A stretch of 37,612 bases of DNA, from NCBI GenBank assembly GCA_964370635.1, contig CAYJJU010000021.1, positions 1 through 37,612 of the forward strand. The letters run 5' to 3'. The translations under genes and the position numbers were made by a program. The stretch is from SIG603 sp964370635. Its GTDB lineage: Bacteria > Bacillota > Clostridia > Oscillospirales > Acutalibacteraceae. The first letter of the stretch is position 1. Every line of letters starts with the position of its first letter. Below are positions 1 through 7,550 of this stretch, one piece after another. Under the pieces are notes generated by a model. It was given only the letters and a program-made list of their open reading frames with translations, ran no database searches and was not told the DNA's origin.

Positions 1-25
1 CCGCCCCTACATTTGTCCGTCAATA

Positions 26-50
26 TGACGAAAATTATTCTATTTCGTCA
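26..50 (-). terminator. possible weak terminator hairpin after lepA
   Basis: TGACGAAA (26-33) pairs with TTTCGTCA (43-50) around a 9-nt loop, just past the lepA stop codon. No clear U-run follows on the minus strand, so this may be a dispersed palindrome rather than a true terminator. The first bases of the window (CCGCCCCTACA) look like the right half of another GTAGGGGCGG-type hairpin cut by the window edge. Confidence 0.35.
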
Positions 51-58
51 CAGCTCCA

Positions 59-1861
59 TTATTCATCAAGTTTTAAAACAGACATAAAGGCTTCTTGTGG
101 GACTTCTACTGTTCCCAGTTGCCTCATTCTCTTTTTACCTTCTTTTTGTTTTTCTAATAGTTTTTTCTTTCTTGTTATGTCGCCGCCGTAGCATTTTGCC
201 AAAACGTCTTTGCGCATGGCTTTTACGGTTTCTCTTGCTATGACTTTTCCGCCTATGCAGGCCTGCACGGGCACTTCAAATAATTGTCTTGGAATTTTTT
301 CCTTAAGCTTTTCACACATTTTCCTTGCCCTGCTGTAGGCTTTTTCACTGTGTATTATAAACGAAAGTGCGTCGACTACTTCGCCGTTTAGCATTATATC
401 AAGCTTAACGAGCGAGCTTTTTTGATAGTCCATTAGCTCATAGTCAAAAGAGGCATAACCCCTTGTTCTTGATTTTAGCGCATCGAAAAAGTCGTATATA
501 ATTTCATTTAGCGGAAGTTCATAATGTATGTCGACACGGTCGGTGTCTATATATTTCATGTCCTTAAAAATTCCACGGCGCTCTTGGCATAAGTCCATAA
601 TATTTCCAACATATTCAGATGGTGAATATATATGGGCATTTGCAATTGGCTCCTCAGACGCTGCGATAAGCACGGGGTCTGGGTAGTTTGTCGGGTTGTC
701 TATCTGAAGCTTTGTGCCGTCGGTCTTTGTGATATGGTAAATAACGCTGGGTGCCGTCGTGATAAGGTCTAAATCGTACTCACGCTCTAGCCTTTCTTGA
801 ATTATTTCCATGTGCAAAAGGCCTAAAAATCCGCATCTAAAGCCAAATCCTAAGGCGATTGATGTCTCCGCCTCAAAGCTTAAAGCCGCATCGTTTAGCT
901 GTAATTTTTCCAAAGCGTCACGCAAATCTGAATAATGCGCGCCGTCTGCTGGGTACACACCACAGAAAACCATGGGTTGCACTTCCCTGTATCCCTCAAG
1001 CGCTATATCCGCCGGATTGTCTTTTGTTGTTATCGTGTCGCCAACATGCGCATCTCTTACATTTTTTATTGAAGCCGTAATATATCCAACTTCACCGGCC
1101 TGTAAAATTCCCGTTGGTTCTGGGTTTGTTGCCCTTAAATATCCACATTCAACAACGGTAAACTGTGCACCCGATGCCATCATTTTTATGGTGTCGCCAA
1201 CTTTTACAGTGCCCTCTTTAATTCTTACATAGGTTATTACACCCTTGTATGCGTCATAATAAGAGTCAAATATAAGCGCCTGTAGCGGTTTTTCGGTGTC
1301 GCCTGTCGGTGGAGGCACGTCTTTTACTATTGCCTCCATGACATCGTGAATGTTAATTCCTGTCTTTGCGGAAATTCTTGGAGCGTCCATTGCAGGTATT
1401 CCAATTATGTCCTCAACCTCGTTTGCCACCTTTTCGGGGTCGGCACTTATTAGGTCTATTTTATTTAGTACCGGCACAACCTCAAGCCCTGCATCTATTG
1501 CAAGGTAGGTGTTAGCGAGGGTTTGCGCCTCTATTCCTTGTGAGGCATCGACAACAAGCACTGCGCCCTCACAGGCGGCAAGCGAGCGTGATACCTCATA
1601 GTTAAAGTCCACATGCCCCGGTGTGTCTATAAGGTTAAAAGTATAAATTTCACCGTCGTCTGCCAAATAGTTTAAGGTAACCGCCCTTGCCTTTATTGTA
1701 ATTCCTCTTTCACGCTCTAAGTCCATATTGTCGAGAAGCTGGTTTTCCATGTTTCTCAAATCTACAGACTTGGTTTGCTCCAAAATCCTGTCGGCAAGTG
1801 TGCTTTTACCGTGGTCTATATGGGCAATTATGCTAAAATTTCTAATCTTACTTTGATCCAC
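59..1861 (-). CDS. lepA: elongation factor 4 (LepA), ribosome back-translocase GTPase
   Basis: This is a translational GTPase of 600 aa, the usual LepA length. It acts on the ribosome in the cytoplasm and is known to remobilise stalled or mistranslocated complexes. The P-loop AHIDHGKST is at residues 13-21, DTPGHVDF at 79-86 and the guanine-specificity motif NKID at 133-136. The C-terminus ends in the LepA-specific basic domain with GTVEVPQEAF. The start is a GTG at 1861, preceded by GAGG about eight bases upstream. Only 10 bases separate it from the gyrA stop, so translation is probably coupled to gyrA. Placement directly behind gyrA is unusual; in many Firmicutes lepA sits beside hemW/hrcA. 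The identification is firm. Confidence 0.97.
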   Translation of the reverse strand: MDQSKIRNFSIIAHIDHGKSTLADRILEQTKSVDLRNMENQLLDNMDLERERGITIKARAVTLNYLADDGEIYTFNLIDTPGHVDFNYEVSRSLAACEGAVLVVDASQGIEAQTLANTYLAIDAGLEVVPVLNKIDLISADPEKVANEVEDIIGIPAMDAPRISAKTGINIHDVMEAIVKDVPPPTGDTEKPLQALIFDSYYDAYKGVITYVRIKEGTVKVGDTIKMMASGAQFTVVECGYLRATNPEPTGILQAGEVGYITASIKNVRDAHVGDTITTKDNPADIALEGYREVQPMVFCGVYPADGAHYSDLRDALEKLQLNDAALSFEAETSIALGFGFRCGFLGLLHMEIIQERLEREYDLDLITTAPSVIYHITKTDGTKLQIDNPTNYPDPVLIAASEEPIANAHIYSPSEYVGNIMDLCQERRGIFKDMKYIDTDRVDIHYELPLNEIIYDFFDALKSRTRGYASFDYELMDYQKSSLVKLDIMLNGEVVDALSFIIHSEKAYSRARKMCEKLKEKIPRQLFEVPVQACIGGKVIARETVKAMRKDVLAKCYGGDITRKKKLLEKQKEGKKRMRQLGTVEVPQEAFMSVLKLDE

Positions 1862-1871
1862 CGTATCATCC

Positions 1872-4457
1872 TCATTCTTCTATTTCGTCATCATTTTCTT
1901 CAGTTTCTTCGACTTCTTCTGTGTCGTCGTCTATTATTTCTTCATCATCTTCTATGATGTCAGGCACAGTTTCGTCGACTTCATCGGCTGTTCCGTCGTC
2001 TTCGACCGCGGCAATTTCTTCCTCTTCGTCATGCGGTGCTCTTGCAAGGGTTACTACACGGTTGCCCTCTTCAATTCTCATAACACGCACGCCCTTACTG
2101 GGTCTTGCACAAAGTCTTATGGACTCTGCCGTAATTCTTATAACTATTCCATTTTCTGAAATTAGTATAATATCGTCTTCAATATCCACAACTTTAATTG
2201 CGGCTATCATGCCGTATTTTTTAACATGGTAGTTAAGTAGACCCTTACCGCCTCTTTTTTGAAGCCTGTAGTCACTTATATTTGAAAGCCTGCCATAACC
2301 TGTTTCAGACACTGTTAGCACATAGGCATTATCACGTATTACCGACATGCCGACTATGTTGTCACCCTCTTTTAGGTTTATAGCCTTGACTCCCCTAGCT
2401 TTTCTTCCGACGGCACGCACATTGTTTTCATCAAATTTAATTGCCATACCCATTCTTGTTGCAAGTAAAAGCTGATTATTACCGTTTGTAATTCTAACCC
2501 AAGAAAGCACGTCGTCCTCGTCTAAATCAATGGCAATTAATCCGCCTTTTCTTATGTTTTTATAAGAAGACAGGTTAGTTCTTTTAATTATACCTTTTTT
2601 TGTTACCATGATGAGGAAATGCTCTTCGTCAAACTCTGTGGTTTTTATCATAGAAGTAACTTTTTCATCGGGTAAAAGCGGAAGTAAATTATTGATATTC
2701 ATGCCACGGCTGGTGCGTGAGCCCTCGGGTATTTCATAGCATTTAAGCTTATACACCCTACCCATATTTGTAAAGAACATTACATAGTCATGGCTGTTTA
2801 TTATAAACAGCTCGGTCGCAACGTCTTCATCACGCCTGTTCATTGCGCTTACACCCTTGCCACCACGGCGCTGAATTTGGTAATTATCCACTTTTTGGCG
2901 CTTAACATAGCCGAAGTTTGTAAGAGTTAAAACACATTCTTCAACAGGAATTAAGTCTTCAATATCAACTTCACCAAAAATTGCTGAAATTTCTGTTCTT
3001 CTGTCGTCGCCAAATTTATTTTTCATATAAATTGCTTCGTCTTTAATAATTGCAAGCCTTCTGCCCTCGCTAGAAAGTATGTCGTTAAGGTCTGCAATTT
3101 TTATTCTTAGCGCTTCAAGTTCTTCCTCAAGTTTAACTCTTTCCAAACCTGTAAGTTGTCCTAAACGCATTTGTACTATGGCCTGAGCCTGAATGTCGTC
3201 AAGGCCAAACCTGTCCATAAGGGCTTGTTTACCCTCTGGGATAGACTTAGAGCTTCTTAAAATTTTGATAACCTCGTCTATAAAGTCAAGCGCTATCATA
3301 AGTCCGTCTAGGATATGAGCCCTTTCCTTAGCCTTTTTAAGGTCAAATTCTGTGCGCCTTGTGATGACCTCGCCTTGGAATTTTATGTACTCGCCTATGA
3401 TTGAATGTAAATTTAAAGTCTTAGGCTCGCCATTTACAATTGCAAGCATAATTACACCAAATGTAGTTTGCATTTGAGTGTAGGCATAAAGTTTGTTTAA
3501 AACTATTTGCGGTGCGGCATCTCTCTTTAAATCTATTACGATATGCATGCCGTTTCTGTCTGAGTGGTCGTCAATGTTTGAAATACCCTCAAGTCTTTTG
3601 TCTTTTACAAGGTCTGCTATATTTTCAATAAGTCTTGCCTTGTTTACTTGATAAGGAAGCTCAGACACAATAATCTTGTTTCTTCCCTTTTGATCTTCAA
3701 CAATTTCTGCCCTTGCACGCACCAAAACCCTGCCCCTACCTGTTGAGTAGGCGGCTCTAATGCCTGCACGACCCATGACTATACCGCCGGTTGGGAAGTC
3801 GGGCCCTTTTATATGCTCCATAAGCTCGTCTAAAGTAGCCTCAGGATTATCTATAAGACAGACAACTCCGTCTACTACTTCTCGTAAATTATGAGGAGGA
3901 ATATTTGTCGCCATACCAACGGCAATACCTGTTGAACCATTTACCAAAAGGTTAGGGTAATGGCATGGCAAAACCGTAGGCTCTTCGAGTCTGTCGTCAT
4001 AGTTTGGTTTAAAATCAACCGTATTTTTTTCTATATCCTTAAGCATTTCAACGGAAAGCTTATTCATTTTTGCTTCAGTATACCTATAAGCCGCAGGCGG
4101 GTCACCGTCTACAGAACCAAAGTTACCGTGGCCGTCGACCAGCATATATCTCATAGAGAAATCCTGTGCAAGCCTTACAAGCGCATCATAAACCGAGGCA
4201 TCACCGTGTGGGTGATACCTACCAAGAACCGTACCAACGGTATCGGCGCATTTTCTATATGGCTTTTCAGGCCAAAGCGTATTTTCATACATGGTATAAA
4301 GTATTCTTCTGTGAACAGGCTTTAAGCCGTCTCTTACATCGGGCAAAGCACGCTGTACTATAACAGACATAGAATATTCAAGGAAAGATTTTTTCATTTC
4401 GCTTTCCAGATGAACATCTATAATTTTGCCCGTATTAAGCAGCTCCATTTTATCCAT
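1872..4457 (-). CDS. gyrA: DNA gyrase subunit A
   Basis: This is the breakage-reunion subunit of the GyrA2GyrB2 type II topoisomerase that introduces negative supercoils. The catalytic tyrosine is Y126 in RYTEAKM. The quinolone-determining region reads YHPHGDASVYD (81-91), so the residue equivalent to E. coli Ser83 is Ala87, followed by Ser88. A canonical GyrA box, QRRGGKG, lies in the C-terminal beta-pinwheel and marks this as gyrase rather than topoisomerase IV. The last 52 residues, from about 810, form an acidic tail without any Lys or Arg. The ATG at 4457 has an AAAGGATG ribosome site. The length of 861 aa is normal for the family plus this tail. It lies downstream of gyrB, separated by a repeat-filled gap of 171 bases, and lepA follows after 10 bases. 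Confidence 0.98.
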   Translation of the reverse strand: MDKMELLNTGKIIDVHLESEMKKSFLEYSMSVIVQRALPDVRDGLKPVHRRILYTMYENTLWPEKPYRKCADTVGTVLGRYHPHGDASVYDALVRLAQDFSMRYMLVDGHGNFGSVDGDPPAAYRYTEAKMNKLSVEMLKDIEKNTVDFKPNYDDRLEEPTVLPCHYPNLLVNGSTGIAVGMATNIPPHNLREVVDGVVCLIDNPEATLDELMEHIKGPDFPTGGIVMGRAGIRAAYSTGRGRVLVRARAEIVEDQKGRNKIIVSELPYQVNKARLIENIADLVKDKRLEGISNIDDHSDRNGMHIVIDLKRDAAPQIVLNKLYAYTQMQTTFGVIMLAIVNGEPKTLNLHSIIGEYIKFQGEVITRRTEFDLKKAKERAHILDGLMIALDFIDEVIKILRSSKSIPEGKQALMDRFGLDDIQAQAIVQMRLGQLTGLERVKLEEELEALRIKIADLNDILSSEGRRLAIIKDEAIYMKNKFGDDRRTEISAIFGEVDIEDLIPVEECVLTLTNFGYVKRQKVDNYQIQRRGGKGVSAMNRRDEDVATELFIINSHDYVMFFTNMGRVYKLKCYEIPEGSRTSRGMNINNLLPLLPDEKVTSMIKTTEFDEEHFLIMVTKKGIIKRTNLSSYKNIRKGGLIAIDLDEDDVLSWVRITNGNNQLLLATRMGMAIKFDENNVRAVGRKARGVKAINLKEGDNIVGMSVIRDNAYVLTVSETGYGRLSNISDYRLQKRGGKGLLNYHVKKYGMIAAIKVVDIEDDIILISENGIVIRITAESIRLCARPSKGVRVMRIEEGNRVVTLARAPHDEEEEIAAVEDDGTADEVDETVPDIIEDDEEIIDDDTEEVEETEENDDEIEE

Positions 4458-4479
4458 AAATTAAGTCATCCTTTCTTTA

Positions 4480-4605
4480 TTAGTTGAGAGTTTAGAGTTG
4501 ATAGTTGAGAGTTAAGGTTCACGACTCTGTCGTGTTTTTAATATAAGAAAATGCTTTGCATTTTCCACCACCACTATCAACTATCCATTATCCACTATCA
4601 ACTAA
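4480..4605. repeat. MITE-like inverted-repeat element between gyrB and gyrA
   Basis: The left end TTAGTTGAGAGTTTAGAGTT and the right end, read on the other strand as TTAGTTGATAGTGGATAATG, are imperfect terminal inverted repeats of about 33 bases with a heptad-like GTTGATA/GTTGAGA rhythm. The interior holds two perfect small hairpins: CACGAC-TCT-GTCGTG and AAAATGC-TTT-GCATTTT (about 4548-4564). The same building blocks recur at 7478-7550, 33783-33850 and 37240-37440. No transposase is encoded. I infer a non-autonomous dispersed element. Confidence 0.6.
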
Positions 4606-4634
4606 GTATAAAACTAACTCTGTTAATTTTATAC
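4606..4634 (-). terminator. hairpin overlapping the gyrB stop codon
   Basis: GTATAAAA (4606-4613) pairs with TTTTATAC (4627-4634), and inside it TAAC pairs with GTTA around a TCT loop. The stem begins in the last codon and stop codon of gyrB. It could be a weak terminator or an mRNA 3'-end stabiliser between gyrB and gyrA, but no strong U-run follows. Confidence 0.35.
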
Positions 4635-6593
4635 GTCCAAGTTCTGTGCGTACTTTGCGTTTTTTTCTATAAAGTTTCTTCTGGGTTCTACTTTATCTCC
4701 CATTAAAACTGTAAATACTTCATCGGCAAGGGCGGCGTCTTCTACTTCTACCCTTAAAATAGTCCTTTTTTCAGGGTCCATTGTGGTTTCCCAAAGTTGC
4801 TCTGCGTCCATTTCACCAAGACCTTTGTAGCGCTGAATGTCGCAACCTGTGCCAAGTTCAGAAAGTATAGTATCTCTTTGCTCATCACTATATGCATAGT
4901 GGTGTCTTTTACTTTTTGTCACCCTGTAAAGTGGTGGCTGGGCTATAAATATGTGTCCAGCTTCAACAAGTGGTTTCATAAATCTATAAAAGAAAGTTAA
5001 AAGCAGGGTTCTAATGTGTGAGCCGTCGACGTCCGCATCGGCCATGATTATAACTTTGCCGTATCTTAGTTTTTCTAAATCTAAATCTTCGCCTAAACCG
5101 CAGCCAAGAGCCGTTACTACAGGTATGAGTTTTTCATTGCCGTAAACTTTATCAAGTCTTGCTTTTTCAACATTTAGCATTTTACCCCATAAAGGCAAAA
5201 TTGCTTGGAAATATCTGTCCCTGCCGCTCTTTGCAGAGCCGCCCGCTGAGTCACCCTCAACTATGTAAATTTCGGTTTCCATCGGGTTTTTTGACTGACA
5301 GTCGGAAAGTTTTCCTGGTAGGCTGTTGCTTTCTAATGCAGATTTTCTTCTTACTAAATCCCTTGCTTTTCTAGCGGCTTCACGTGCCCTCGATGCCGCC
5401 ATTGCCTTTTCAAAAATAGACTTTGCAATGCTTGGATTTTCTTCTAAAAAAGTCATAAAATGCTCATTAATCATGCCGGACACTAAGGCGCTAATCTCGG
5501 TATTTCCAAGTTTTGCCTTTGTTTGCCCCTCAAACTGAGCCTCTTTAAGTTTTACACTAATTACGCAGGTAAGGCCTTCTCTAACGTCTTCACCGGATAA
5601 ATTTTTGTCCGCCTCTTTTAAAATATTGTACTTTCTTGCGTATTTATTCATTACATTTGTAAGCGAGCGCTTAAAGCCGTCTTCATGTGTTCCGCCGTCG
5701 CCTGTGTTTATGTTATTTGCAAATGACAAAATAAGTTCGCTGTAAGAATCTGTGTACTGAAACGCAATTTCCGCAGTCGACTCTTCATTGTCGGCAATTT
5801 TTGAAAAATGCATAACACTGTCGTGCACAACTTCAACAGCCTTTCTCTTGTTGAGAAAATCGACAAAGCTTGCTATACCGCCCTCATAATGAAAAGAATT
5901 TACTATGATTTCTTCTTCATTTCTTAAGTCCGATAATTCAATATTTATGCCGGCATTTAAAAACGCTTGCTCACGAAGTCTTGTTGCCAATATTTCATAA
6001 TCAAACTCGACACCTTCTTTAAAAATTTCGGGATCTGGTTTAAATGTTACAAGTGTACCGTTTCTTGTTCCACTTGGTGTGTCGCCTTTATTTGTAAGTT
6101 CACAAACCGCCTTACCACCATCTTCAAATCTTTGATAATAAAGTTTGCCATCACTTACAACCTCAACTTCAAGCCAAGATGAAAGCGCATTTACAACAGA
6201 CGCACCAACACCATGGAGACCGCCCGATACTTTGTATCCGCCGCCGCCAAATTTTCCGCCTGCGTGTAAAATTGTAAATACAACAGTAACAGCGGGTAGA
6301 CCTGTCTTTTGCTGAATACCTACAGGTATGCCTCTGCCGTTATCTTTTACACTTATTATGTTTCCCGGTAAAATTTTTACTTCTATTTTGTCACAATAAC
6401 CTGCCAAAGCCTCATCAATTGCATTATCGACAATTTCATATACAAGATGATGAAGTCCTTTAGGCCCTGTAGTACCTATGTACATACCGGGGCGCTTTCT
6501 TACCGCCTCAAGCCCTTCTAAAACCTGAATCTGATTTTCATCATATTCTGCTTCCACACTGCTGATATCAGCAAGATTAATATTTTCTTCCAA
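4629..6593 (-). CDS. gyrB: DNA gyrase subunit B
   Basis: This is the ATPase subunit of DNA gyrase. It shows the GHKL ATP-binding motifs (EIVDNAIDEAL, GRGIPVG, GGLHGVGASVVNAL), the TOPRIM motif EGDSAGGSAK with the metal-binding DADVDGSH, and the C-terminal QRYKGLGEM motif. It lacks the long proteobacterial insertion, as expected for a Firmicute protein of about 650 aa. Two in-frame TTG codons compete as starts, at 6608 and 6593. The sequence GGAGGAAG lies between them, eight bases before the second, so I chose 6593 (654 aa); the first TTG would put the ribosome site inside the gene. It is preceded closely by the zinc-ribbon gene and followed by gyrA. Confidence 0.97.
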   Translation of the reverse strand: MEENINLADISSVEAEYDENQIQVLEGLEAVRKRPGMYIGTTGPKGLHHLVYEIVDNAIDEALAGYCDKIEVKILPGNIISVKDNGRGIPVGIQQKTGLPAVTVVFTILHAGGKFGGGGYKVSGGLHGVGASVVNALSSWLEVEVVSDGKLYYQRFEDGGKAVCELTNKGDTPSGTRNGTLVTFKPDPEIFKEGVEFDYEILATRLREQAFLNAGINIELSDLRNEEEIIVNSFHYEGGIASFVDFLNKRKAVEVVHDSVMHFSKIADNEESTAEIAFQYTDSYSELILSFANNINTGDGGTHEDGFKRSLTNVMNKYARKYNILKEADKNLSGEDVREGLTCVISVKLKEAQFEGQTKAKLGNTEISALVSGMINEHFMTFLEENPSIAKSIFEKAMAASRAREAARKARDLVRRKSALESNSLPGKLSDCQSKNPMETEIYIVEGDSAGGSAKSGRDRYFQAILPLWGKMLNVEKARLDKVYGNEKLIPVVTALGCGLGEDLDLEKLRYGKVIIMADADVDGSHIRTLLLTFFYRFMKPLVEAGHIFIAQPPLYRVTKSKRHHYAYSDEQRDTILSELGTGCDIQRYKGLGEMDAEQLWETTMDPEKRTILRVEVEDAALADEVFTVLMGDKVEPRRNFIEKNAKYAQNLDV

Positions 6594-6609
6594 AACTTCT
6601 TCCTCCAAA

Positions 6610-7179
6610 TTACTTACTATTTATATTATTAAATAAATCATTATACACGGTGTCTGTGTTTGCTTTTTGAGGTGTATCGGCTTGAGTTTTTACTGTGTCA
6701 TTTTCATTATTTATGCTATTAAAAATGTCCTCATCATTTACATTTTGCGGTCTTTGAGGCAATTTATTTTTGCTACTTGTCACCCTTAAAGGAACAAGTC
6801 TGCCTACCCTCATAACATATTCCTTACCCATAGAATCAAAATACCTGCCGTCAGACGTTTTTTTGATTTTTTTAATTACAGGTTTTTGAAGATAAACCAT
6901 AAATAAACTAAGCAAGAAAAATGCTGCAAAAGGTATAAATACATAAATTGGTGTTACAAGTGTCAAATTTTCAAGTATAAATCTTGAGAAAAAGTAAATT
7001 AAAAATGATATTGCAATCGCCAAAAATGCTATTAAATAAACAAAGGGTGAGAGATAAATATTTGATATTCCCTTGCATCTTGGGCACATAAACTCCCCAT
7101 GTTTTTTTAGTGACCAAACCCTTAATAAATTAACTCTTTTTTTACAGTAAGGGCAGGTGGGTATTCCTATATATTTCAT
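6610..7179 (-). CDS. zinc-ribbon two-helix membrane protein of unknown function
   Basis: I do not recognise a named family. The 189-aa protein starts with a rubredoxin-like or zinc-ribbon pair, CPYC (9-12) and CPRC (32-35), followed by two hydrophobic segments at about 44-66 and 74-97. A basic cytoplasmic stretch (KKIKK) comes next, then a polar, Asn-rich, probably disordered tail. The tail contains the same short motif twice: DIFNSIN (151-157) and DLFNNIN (181-187). The ATG at 7179 has AGGA nine bases upstream. The gene sits 13 bases after remB and abuts gyrB, so it is probably co-transcribed with the origin-proximal replication genes. The motif pair looks like a linear protein-binding element, which is inference. 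Confidence 0.85.
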   Translation of the reverse strand: MKYIGIPTCPYCKKRVNLLRVWSLKKHGEFMCPRCKGISNIYLSPFVYLIAFLAIAISFLIYFFSRFILENLTLVTPIYVFIPFAAFFLLSLFMVYLQKPVIKKIKKTSDGRYFDSMGKEYVMRVGRLVPLRVTSSKNKLPQRPQNVNDEDIFNSINNENDTVKTQADTPQKANTDTVYNDLFNNINSK

Positions 7180-7192
7180 ATATTTTTTCCTT

Positions 7193-7450
7193 TCAAGAAA
7201 ATTTATAATTTAATCTCTTAATTAAAGTTTGTGAGGATATTTGGCATATATACACCACTTCTTTGCCGTCCTTAACACAAACTATATAAGATTTAGGAAG
7301 CTCTAAAGACACATTTATTACCTTGTTTGCCTTTTGCACTTCTCTTAAATATTTTTTTGTATGCCGTGACACCGAAGAGCTTTCCAAGTCAAAAATTCCC
7401 ATTATATCCTCGGTATTAACAACGGTTTCATTTCCCAAATGAAGATACAT
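7193..7450 (-). CDS. remB: RemB/DUF370-type regulatory protein
   Basis: This 85-aa protein begins MYLHLGNETVV and has the NTEDIMGIFD segment and the PKSYIV core typical of the YaaB/RemB family, encoded beside recF and gyrB in many Firmicutes. In Bacillus subtilis RemB, with RemA, promotes expression of biofilm-matrix genes; whether that role holds here is unknown. The ATG at 7450 follows AGGAG by six bases. An 85-bp gap holding a dispersed repeat separates it from recF. The family assignment rests on the N-terminal motif and position. Confidence 0.85.
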   Translation of the reverse strand: MYLHLGNETVVNTEDIMGIFDLESSSVSRHTKKYLREVQKANKVINVSLELPKSYIVCVKDGKEVVYICQISSQTLIKRLNYKFS

Positions 7451-7477
7451 TTTTTCTCCTAAATATTTAAAGTCATC

Positions 7478-7550
7478 ACGTGTAAAAAACGTTAAATGAA
7501 GAATTAAAACTTATAATCAAAAATGCGTAAGCATTTCACCTAAACTCTTC
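7478..7550. repeat. dispersed repeat spanning the recF stop codon
   Basis: The segment contains ACGTGTAAAAAACGT (7478-7492) and a hairpin AAATGC (7521-7526)/GCATTT (7531-7536) followed by CACC-TAAACTCTTCACT. A closely matching sequence occurs on the opposite strand at about 33808-33852 (TTATAATC, then AAAAATGCG, AAGCATTTCACC and TTCACT), and a third relative lies inside the gyrB-gyrA gap. The recF stop codon (7536-7538) and its last few codons fall within the element. Confidence 0.6.

Noticed and set aside
1921..2232. Ser-rich frame opposite the gyrA tail
   Set aside because: Complement of Asp/Glu codons in the GyrA acidic tail; no independent coding signal.
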